A stretch of DNA of 64,000 nucleotides, from positions 1 to 64,000 of the forward strand of contig JANOGW010000092.1 of assembly GCA_031406155.1 (NCBI GenBank), given 5' to 3'. Position numbers and translations under genes: made by a program. Under the pieces are notes generated by a model. That model ran no database searches and had not been told where the DNA came from. It saw nothing but the letters and a program-made list of their open reading frames with translations. The stretch's first letter is position 1. Every line of letters begins with the position of its first letter. Source of the DNA: JACMNW01 sp031406155. Lineage in GTDB: Bacteria > Pseudomonadota > Alphaproteobacteria > Rhodobacterales > Rhodobacteraceae. This document shows positions 58,853 to 64,000 of the stretch, piece by piece.

Positions 58853-60652
58853 ATGACCCAGCTTTCCCTCATCCGCAATTTCTCGATCGTGGCGCATATT
58901 GACCACGGTAAATCCACCCTTGCTGATCGGTTGATCCAATCAACCGGCACCGTCGCCGACCGCGATATGAAGGCACAGATGCTCGACAGCATGGATATCG
59001 AGCGTGAACGCGGCATCACCATCAAGGCCAACACGGTGCGGATCGAATACAAGGCCAAGGATGGCCAGACCTACATCCTGAACCTGATCGACACCCCCGG
59101 CCATGTCGACTTCGCCTATGAAGTCAGCCGGTCCATGCGCGCTGTCGAAGGCTCACTGCTGGTCGTCGATGCGTCGCAGGGGGTGGAGGCGCAGACGCTT
59201 GCCAACGTCTATCAGGCGCTGGACGCTGGTCATGAGATTGTGCCTGTGCTGAACAAGATCGACCTGCCCGCCGCCGAACCCGAACGCATCAAGCAGCAGA
59301 TCGAGGATGTCATCGGCCTTGATGCGTCTGACGCGCTGCTGATTTCCGCCAAATCCGGCATCGGTATCCCCGACGTGCTGGAGGCGATCGTGCACCGCCT
59401 GCCTGCCCCCAAGGGCGACCGGGATGCGCCCCTGAAGGCGATGCTGGTGGACAGCTGGTATGACGCCTACCTTGGTGTCGTGGTGATGATGCGGGTGATG
59501 GACGGCGTGGTGCGCAAGGGCGACCGCGTCAAGATGATCCAGTCGAATGCGGTTTACGGCATCGACAAGCTGGCGGTGCTGAAACCGCAGATGGTCGACA
59601 TTGATGAACTGGGGCCGGGTGAGATCGGCATTTTCACCGCCTCGATCAAGCAACTGCGCGATACCCGTGTCGGCGACACCATCACGCATGAGAAACGCCC
59701 CTGCACGCAGGCTTTGCCCGGTTTTAAGCCCGCGCAACCCGTGGTGTTCTGCGGCCTGTTCCCGGTCGACGCCGCCGATTTCGAAAACCTGCGCGACGCG
59801 ATTGATAAACTGGCGCTGAATGACGCCTCCTTCAGTTCCGAAATGGAAACCTCCGCCGCACTAGGCTTCGGCTTTCGCTGCGGCTTCCTTGGCCTTCTGC
59901 ACCTCGAAGTGATCCGCGACCGGCTGGAGCGGGAATATGACCTTGACCTGATCACCACCGCCCCCTCGGTCGTGTTCCACCTGCACATGAAAGACGGCGA
60001 GGTGCGCGATCTGCACAACCCCGCCGACATGCCCGACCTGACCTATGTCGACCATATCGACGAGCCGCGCATCAAAGCCACCATCCTTGTGCCCGACGAA
60101 TACCTTGGCGATATCCTGAAGCTCTGCCAGGACCGCCGGGGCATTCAGCTTGACCTGTCTTACGCTGGCAGCCGCGCCATGGTGGTCTATGACCTGCCAC
60201 TGGCCGAAGTGGTGTTCGATTTCTACGACCGCCTGAAATCGGTGACCAAAGGCTATGCGTCGTTCGATTATACCATTTCCGAATACCGCGAGGATTATCT
60301 GGTCAAGATGTCGATCCTTGTGAACGACGAACCCGTCGATGCTTTGTCGATGATGGTGCACCGCGACCGGGCCGAGGCGCGGGGGCGGGCGATGGTCGAA
60401 AAACTGAAAGACCTGATCCCCCGGCACATGTTCAAAATCCCGATTCAGGCGGCGATTGGCGGAAGGGTGATCGCGCGCGAGACGCTGAGCGCGATGCGCA
60501 AAGACGTAACCGCGAAATGCTACGGCGGCGATGCCACCCGGAAGAAAAAGCTGCTGGAAAAGCAGAAGGCCGGGAAGAAGAAGATGCGGCAGTTCGGGAA
60601 AGTGGAGATCCCGCAAGAAGCGTTCATCGCGGCGTTGAAGATGGATTCTTGA
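58853..60652 (+). CDS. lepA: Translation factor LepA (EF4)
   Basis: A 599-residue ribosome-associated GTPase that acts during elongation or initiation under stress. Seen: IRNFSIVAHIDHGKSTLADR (G1), RERGITIKANTVRIEY (switch I), NLIDTPGHVDFAYEVSRSMR (G3), VPVLNKIDLP (G4), LISAKSGIGIPDVLEAIV, and the LepA-specific C-terminal domain RKDVTAKCYGGDATRKKKLL, EKQKAGKKKMRQFGKVEIPQ. ATG 58853 is the family start. A foreign AT-rich module begins about 55 bases after its stop. Confidence 0.97.
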   Translation: MTQLSLIRNFSIVAHIDHGKSTLADRLIQSTGTVADRDMKAQMLDSMDIERERGITIKANTVRIEYKAKDGQTYILNLIDTPGHVDFAYEVSRSMRAVEGSLLVVDASQGVEAQTLANVYQALDAGHEIVPVLNKIDLPAAEPERIKQQIEDVIGLDASDALLISAKSGIGIPDVLEAIVHRLPAPKGDRDAPLKAMLVDSWYDAYLGVVVMMRVMDGVVRKGDRVKMIQSNAVYGIDKLAVLKPQMVDIDELGPGEIGIFTASIKQLRDTRVGDTITHEKRPCTQALPGFKPAQPVVFCGLFPVDAADFENLRDAIDKLALNDASFSSEMETSAALGFGFRCGFLGLLHLEVIRDRLEREYDLDLITTAPSVVFHLHMKDGEVRDLHNPADMPDLTYVDHIDEPRIKATILVPDEYLGDILKLCQDRRGIQLDLSYAGSRAMVVYDLPLAEVVFDFYDRLKSVTKGYASFDYTISEYREDYLVKMSILVNDEPVDALSMMVHRDRAEARGRAMVEKLKDLIPRHMFKIPIQAAIGGRVIARETLSAMRKDVTAKCYGGDATRKKKLLEKQKAGKKKMRQFGKVEIPQEAFIAALKMDS

Positions 60653-60678
60653 TTGGTCAACGAACGAGGAGTAGGCTC

Positions 60679-60744
60679 ATGACAGTTTTTATTCATGAGG
60701 CGAAGAGTGATGACAGAGGACGTGACGCCGTTTGTCGAAAGTGA
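60679..60744 (+). other. Possible 21-residue leader ORF with a strong ribosome-binding site
   Basis: ATG 60679 follows GAGGAG at a good distance and encodes MTVFIHEAKSDDRGRDAVCR plus Lys before TAG-type stop. The DUF5343 start at 60710 lies inside it in another frame and has a weaker site (GAAGAG). It may be a leader that sets translation of the DUF5343 gene, or chance. Confidence 0.3.
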
Positions 60745-61435
60745 TGCTGCAGCAACTAAGAGCGAAGATTCGACCCAAACGAGTAAAGAAGCTGACTCTT
60801 CTACCAAGCCAACCCGCGAAGTAAAGGGAAATCTTCCCTACACGGCCTCTCCCGGTTCAATCAAGGGCGTATTGGACGCAGTGATTAAGGCGGAACGCCC
60901 AGACAAACTCAGTAACAACTATATGGAAACCGTCTTTGGCTTAAGCGGCGGCGGTGCGCGAGCGGTGCCTCCTATTCTTAAGAAAATGGGATTCCTTCAA
61001 AGCGATGCTGCACCTACAGAGCTTTACTCAAAGTTTAAGACTGACTCTGGCCGCGGCCAGGCGGCATTGGCCGGATTGCGGTAAGCGTTCCCTGAAATTT
61101 TTCGAAAGAACGAAGTAGCCCATCGCGCAAATGAAGAACAGCTAAAGGACATAATTATTGAGATTACTGGCCTCAAGAAAACGGACCCTGTACTCCGCCA
61201 TATACTGAATACATTCACAACTATAAGAACCTATATTCCGGACGGCACGCCAGAATCATTAATTTTTAGCGAACGGGATCAAGAACAAGGCCGACCAAAG
61301 CCAGAAGACCGTGGGGAGGATATGATCGGTCGTATAGGATTAGCCTATCAAATTAACATAGTTTTGCCGGAGAGTCAGGATCCAATGGTTTATGATGCGA
61401 TTTTCCGAAGCTTGAAGCGAAATCTGCTGACATGA
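60710..61435 (+). pseudogene. DUF5343 gene interrupted by one in-frame stop codon
   Basis: The first part encodes about 124 residues with the DUF5343 core: GNLPYTASPGSIKGVLDAVI, SNNYMETVFGLSGGGARAVP, PILKKMGFLQSDAAPTELYS, KFKTDSGRGQAALAGLR, then TAA at 61082. The same frame then continues AFPEIFRKNEVAHRANEEQL, KDIIIEITGLKKTDPVLRHI, LNTFTTIRTYI and, to 61435, INIVLPESQDPMVYDAIFRS, LKRNLLT. Homologues read straight through this point (…IRxGYxELFxRNE…), so one base (a Tyr codon TAT/TAC to TAA) explains the break. DUF5343 is thought to be a winged-helix-like domain often adjacent to HEPN or nuclease genes. The region is AT-rich. The tail overlaps the HEPN start by four bases. Confidence 0.8.
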
Positions 61436-62025
61436 ACAACCTTCACTCACTTGAGCTCTTCTGTCTCAAAGGGTCAGTACTGTTTCGATCACTTCGAAGT
61501 GTGTTGCCATCGGGCGACCTCGTTGATGGTCGAACAGAACTTGAGCGTTATACAGATGCTTTAGTCGAGCGGCATCTTGGTCAGATCGATCAGTCAATCC
61601 GCTCCGATGCTCAACGTATGGGTGAGTTTTATAGAATGTTTTATGCTTTAGAGAATGACATAAGAGATCTAATTGCTATTACAATGGAAGAAGTTCATGG
61701 CGCAAATTGGTGGGGTAATAAAGTCCCAGAAGTTGTTAGACAGAATGTTAAGAAAAACAAGGAAAGCGAAGATAGTGAGGGCCTTCCACCACGATCAAAT
61801 AGACGAATAGATTATACAACTTTTGGCGAACTGGGAGAAATAATCAAGGCTAACTGGGATGACTTTAGAGGCATGTTTTCAAATTGTAGCATCGCTCGAT
61901 TTGAGCGCGTGATCAGGCGTCTAAATCTTGCTCGCGGGCCCATTGCTCACAGTGGCTACGTTCCTCCGGAGGAATCAGTTCGGCTTAAGATGGCAATCCG
62001 AGATTGGTATGCAATGCTTGAATAG
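61432..62025 (+). CDS. Swt1-family HEPN domain protein (RNase/toxin-like)
   Basis: A 197-residue protein. The C-terminal HEPN core reads RRIDYTTFGELGEIIKANWD, SIARFERVIRRLNLARGPIA, then H and RLKMAIRDWYAML. The Rx4H signature, Arg168–His173 in ARGPIAHS, is the catalytic motif of HEPN ribonucleases. N-terminal helices (ERYTDALVERHLGQIDQSIR; FYRMFYALENDIRDLIAITM) complete the fold. Members work as metal-independent RNases in toxin–antitoxin and defence loci; activity here is inferred. ATG 61432 overlaps the DUF5343 stop (ATGA), so they form one operon. AT-rich relative to lepA. Confidence 0.85.
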   Translation: MNNLHSLELFCLKGSVLFRSLRSVLPSGDLVDGRTELERYTDALVERHLGQIDQSIRSDAQRMGEFYRMFYALENDIRDLIAITMEEVHGANWWGNKVPEVVRQNVKKNKESEDSEGLPPRSNRRIDYTTFGELGEIIKANWDDFRGMFSNCSIARFERVIRRLNLARGPIAHSGYVPPEESVRLKMAIRDWYAMLE

Positions 62026-62047
62026 AGACCAATTGGGGTAGCGAGCC

Positions 62048-62118
62048 GTAGGGTGGGTGAAACCCACGCCTTCTTAATTTCCGTCCGGCGCACCGACGGT
62101 GGGTTTCACCTACCCCAC
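62048..62118. repeat. Long inverted repeat (GGGTGGGTGAAACCCAC type)
   Basis: GTAGGGTGGGTGAAACCCAC (62048–62067) and GTGGGTTTCACCTACCCCAC (62099–62118) are complementary at 18 of 20 positions. Each arm also contains its own smaller palindrome (GTGGGT…ACCCAC). Similar sequences recur in many bacterial genomes as intergenic repeats. Possible REP/MITE-like element and terminator. Confidence 0.75.
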
Positions 62119-62125
62119 ACCTTGC

Positions 62126-62217
62126 GCCCGGTCCCTATGACCGGGCAGCGCCCTCTCTCCCGGCCCTGCGCGTGGCGCAGGGCGTTCGGCGGGAAAACGG
62201 TCCACTGGACCGTTTTC
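62126..62217. repeat. Three consecutive perfect stem-loops
   Basis: GCCCGGTC/GACCGGGC (62126–62133 with 62139–62146), CCCTGCGC/GCGCAGGG (62164–62171 with 62175–62182), and GAAAACGGTCC/GGACCGTTTTC (62193–62203 with 62207–62217). Loops are five, three and three bases. Each stem is perfect. The third ends in TTTTC and could terminate plus-strand transcription. Confidence 0.75.
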
Positions 62218-62303
62218 TGATCCGCCTCACCCCCCACGGGGCGGGCGCTTTGCACCCACCGCTCAGTTTGGGCGCGGCCGTGTGTGGTGCGGATCAGACG
62301 TAG

Positions 62304-62321
62304 GTCGGGGCCTGCCCCGAC
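62304..62321. repeat. Perfect GC-rich stem-loop GTCGGGGC–GCCCCGAC
   Basis: Eight-base stem with a two-base loop. A wider pairing is possible between AGGTCGGGGCCTG and the downstream CAGGCCCCAACCT, one mismatch. This sequence type is a common intergenic repeat. Confidence 0.6.
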
Positions 62322-62354
62322 TCTGCATCAATGTCGGAACAGGCCCCAACCTGC

Positions 62355-62498
62355 TTAAAACAACCCATCCCCGCCTTGGTCCTGCTCGATCGCTTCATCG
62401 GCGACCACGGCGGCACCGCCGCCGATCAGCAGGGGGGCGCAGGCCGAAAGGGCTACTGCCGTTACCAGTGCCAACATAGCTAAAACTGTCTTCTGCAT
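62355..62498 (-). CDS. Small glycine-rich lipoprotein
   Basis: A 47-residue peptide, MQKTVLAMLALVTAVALSAC then APLLIGGGAAVVADEAIEQD and a short tail. Lipobox ALSAC with Cys20 as lipidation site. The mature part (LLIGGGAAVV) resembles the glycine-zipper lipoproteins of Gram-negative envelopes. AAAGG precedes the ATG. Directly upstream on the same strand is the entericidin-like gene. Confidence 0.78.
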   Translation of the reverse strand: MQKTVLAMLALVTAVALSACAPLLIGGGAAVVADEAIEQDQGGDGLF

Positions 62499-62524
62499 CG
62501 CGCGACCTTTCTGTTGTTGACCGG

Positions 62525-62665
62525 TCAAAGACCGGCCTGAACGTCCTGAGATTCCTCGGTGATCACTTCGCCGGCGTTTTCCAGATCGCGGCCAGCGCCT
62601 TGGACGGTTTCGCAGGCAGCAAGAACCATCAGGGCAAGCAGCGGCAGCAAAGTGAGGTATCTCAT
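62525..62665 (-). CDS. Entericidin A/B family lipoprotein
   Basis: A 46-residue lipoprotein, MRYLTLLPLLALMVLAACET then VQGAGRDLENAGEVITEESQ. Lipobox LAAC (Cys18) and the GAGRDLENAG motif are diagnostic of entericidins (EcnA/EcnB), small membrane-tethered peptides linked to stress-induced lysis. GGAAGGAC lies seven bases before the ATG. Together with the next gene it forms a pair of tiny lipoprotein genes. Confidence 0.9.
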   Translation of the reverse strand: MRYLTLLPLLALMVLAACETVQGAGRDLENAGEVITEESQDVQAGL

Positions 62666-62827
62666 CGGATTAGTCCTTCCAAGGTTTCGATCTGTCAACT
62701 CGTCAGACACCAAATCGTTCCCTTGCCACCTGAAATGGCACCGAAAGCCCAGAACTGGCACCAAAAGCGGTGTGTCGGGTGCTCCGCCGTTAACCGGGCC
62801 TTAACCATAGCCGGTCAGACTACCGCA

Positions 62828-63115
62828 ATGAAACGCCTCATCCCCCTGATCTTCCTCGCCGCCTGCGGTGCGCAGCCCACGCCCCTGATGTTCGGGGCAG
62901 AACGGATCGAGGCGACCCGAAACGGCCGCCAGTACGTTGTTTTCAAGAAAGAAAAGACGGTGGAAATCATTCGCCTCGGCTATGCCTCACGCGGCCAGCA
63001 CCAGGGCATCCGCCGCGATATGATCGAGTTGATCCCCGAGGTTACCGGTTGCCGCCTGGTAGAAAGCACCCTGCAGGGCGACAGCGGTGAAATGCGGGGC
63101 CGGATCAACTGTTAG
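62828..63115 (+). CDS. Small lipoprotein, unknown function
   Basis: A 95-residue protein with lipobox FLAAC (LIFLAACGAQPTPLMFG, Cys about 13). The mature part (RIEATRNGRQYVVFKKEKTV; RRDMIELIPEVTGCRLVEST) has a second Cys and ends RGRINC. No family name is known to me; relatives occur in Rhodobacteraceae. Its last 11 bases overlap the convergent membrane-protein gene. Confidence 0.7.
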   Translation: MKRLIPLIFLAACGAQPTPLMFGAERIEATRNGRQYVVFKKEKTVEIIRLGYASRGQHQGIRRDMIELIPEVTGCRLVESTLQGDSGEMRGRINC

Positions 63116-63296
63116 TCGGCCCCTTGTAGACCAGTTCCCAAAACGCCCAGACCCCTGCTGCACCGAACAGAACCGCCCAGCCGGGGCTGTTGTAGTAAAG
63201 CTCGACCCCGCCCCAGATCAGCGGGAAAAGCGCCGTCGCCCAACGCCGCCACGCCGGGGCAAAGAACGGGTGATCTGCATCCAGAAGCTTTTTCAT
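63105..63296 (-). CDS. Small membrane protein, conserved in Rhodobacteraceae
   Basis: A 63-residue protein, MKKLLDADHPFFAPAWRRWA then TALFPLIWGGVELYYNSPGW and AVLFGAAGVWAFWELVYKGP. Two membrane segments joined by a short loop; HPFFAPAWRRW before the first is characteristic. Function unknown. ATG 63296 is preferred over an earlier in-frame ATG at 63335. Confidence 0.8.
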   Translation of the reverse strand: MKKLLDADHPFFAPAWRRWATALFPLIWGGVELYYNSPGWAVLFGAAGVWAFWELVYKGPTNS

Positions 63297-63338
63297 CACT
63301 GTCCCAAACCGCAATATCCGCGCCATCCTTAGCACAGA

Positions 63339-64000
63339 TCAGCCCTTTGGCATCAAGCTATCATAGGCAGCACCCAGCCGCGCCGCAGTGAAGGAATGCT
63401 TGCCGTCAAACAGGCACAGATCAAGCCGCTTGCCTGCCGCGTTGCTGTCGTGCGAACAGGTAAGGTCGGCCACGGAATAGCTGCCATCGGGCGAAAAACT
63501 CTTGTCTTTGCGGTACATGGCCAGCACCTGATCAAGATCGCCCTGCCAGGTGTCGGCGATTTTGCGACCCTGCATCGGCACCGTCGTATCGCTGGTGCCA
63601 TGCACATGGACGATGTCTTGCGCCTGTGCCGGGCAGGTCGCAGGCGGGCCGCGCCAGAAGGTGCCGGAATACGGGATATAGCCCGCAAACGCATCGCCGC
63701 GTTCGCAGATCACCGTCCAGACGAACATGCCGCCCGCCGAAAAGCCTGTGATGATGGTGCGCGCGGGATCAACGCCAAACCGGCGTGCCGCATCGGCCAT
63801 CACGGCGTCAAGATAGGCCATTTCATCGCGCGGCGCGGTACTTTGCCCCGGCGCGCCCGGCAGGTTCCAGTCATCTGCGCCGGCATCGATGGCGATCAGG
63901 GCAAGGCCGCGGTCGGCGGCCATTCTGATCAGCCCCGTGTTCTTCATCGTGCCCGCCGCCGACCCCTGATAGCCATGCGCAAACACGATCGCGCCGATGG
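63339..64000 (-). CDS. PHB-depolymerase-like / LpqC-type esterase (5' end cut by window)
   Basis: α/β-hydrolase of the polyhydroxybutyrate-depolymerase/feruloyl-esterase-like family. Visible part: IGAIVFAHGYQGSAAGTMKN (oxyanion region), ALIAIDAGADDWNLPGAPGQ, DPARTIITGFSAGGMFVWTV (Ser nucleophile in GFSAGG), AQDIVHVHGTSDTTVPMQGR (Asp region) and LFDGKHSFTAARLGAAYDSL (His). The catalytic triad therefore appears complete. The N-terminus with any signal peptide lies beyond 64000. Confidence 0.88.
   Translation of the reverse strand, partial: IGAIVFAHGYQGSAAGTMKNTGLIRMAADRGLALIAIDAGADDWNLPGAPGQSTAPRDEMAYLDAVMADAARRFGVDPARTIITGFSAGGMFVWTVICERGDAFAGYIPYSGTFWRGPPATCPAQAQDIVHVHGTSDTTVPMQGRKIADTWQGDLDQVLAMYRKDKSFSPDGSYSVADLTCSHDSNAAGKRLDLCLFDGKHSFTAARLGAAYDSLMPKG

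Larger units (their letters stand above)
62026..62354. other. Gene-free, hairpin-rich region after the HEPN gene
   Basis: 329 bases with no supported gene. It holds a long imperfect inverted repeat (62048–62118), three perfect stem-loops (62126–62146, 62164–62182, 62193–62217) and a further perfect stem at 62304–62321. GC content returns to the chromosomal level here. It marks the right end of the AT-rich module. Confidence 0.7.

Noticed and set aside
62048..62321. CRISPR array
   Set aside because: The hairpins differ in sequence and there are no regularly spaced identical repeats.
62026..62354. A lepA 3'-end copy marking the DUF5343–HEPN insertion
   Set aside because: No sequence resembling the lepA end was found after the module, so a gene-end integration is not supported there.

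Overview
The window is GC-rich alphaproteobacterial chromosome. Gene content points to Rhodobacteraceae/Paracoccaceae (the Rhodobacter–Roseobacter group): a GcrA cell-cycle regulator, a VPLPA-type C-terminal sorting signal, a NIDO–Hint protein of roseobacter type, MeaB plus methylmalonyl-CoA epimerase, a DUF1467 gene overlapping the epimerase, and family-typical CarB, AspRS and LepA. Assignment to genus is not possible from the sequence alone. Both edges cut genes: fabI at the left and a PHB-depolymerase-like esterase at the right.

Layout. 0–2.2 kb: fabI (partial), pdxH, a double cold-shock-domain protein, a DUF192 protein and tRNA-Pro(TGG). 2.3–6.6 kb: a molybdopterin-domain protein, selO, and the overlapping kbl–tdh threonine-to-glycine pair. 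6.7–12 kb: a CTERM-anchored exported protein, a small AT-rich cargo segment, and carB. 12–18.3 kb: a DMP19 protein, an amino-acid permease, pabB–pabC, and a CFA-synthase-like methyltransferase. 18.4–24.3 kb: aspS–DUF1993, DUF1800–DUF1501 and a GNAT. 24.4–34 kb: a response regulator, mce–DUF1467, nitroreductase, HDAC-like deacetylase, several small metabolic genes, an M48 lipoprotein, a CDGSH protein, a metallopeptidase-like gene, rimO and a broken cytochrome b561. 34–40.4 kb: AsmA, gcrA and argD–GNAT–argF. 40.4–43.1 kb: a cyclase/TPR gene and a sulfotransferase, flanked by a second copy of the argF 3' end. 43–49.9 kb: methyltransferases, a glycosyltransferase, a second DUF1993, an MFS transporter and the NIDO–Hint protein. 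50–60.7 kb: hrpB, DUF3108, meaB, PEP-mutase-like, EamA and ArsR genes, rpmB, a copper pair (DUF2946-like plus PCuAC) and lepA. 60.7–62 kb: an AT-rich DUF5343–HEPN(Swt1) module. 62–64 kb: a hairpin cluster, small lipoproteins and the esterase.

Most notable signals. (1) The 3' end of carB is duplicated about 1.1 kb away, and the 3' end of argF about 2.6 kb away. Each copy is diverged, mostly at synonymous positions, has lost its stop codon, and brackets non-core cargo. This is what integrative elements that insert at a gene 3' end leave behind. Both target genes handle carbamoyl phosphate. (2) A nine-copy GGCCAA array expands the acetyl-CoA loop of a GNAT encoded between argD and argF. (3) A DUF5343 gene with a single in-frame stop overlaps an intact HEPN gene in an AT-rich insert after lepA. 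(4) AspRS carries an extra segment of roughly 30–39 residues in AT-richer DNA. (5) A cytochrome b561 gene is frameshifted. (6) Threonine dehydrogenase lacks all four structural-zinc cysteines. Family names come from recognising sequence patterns; no database search was run.
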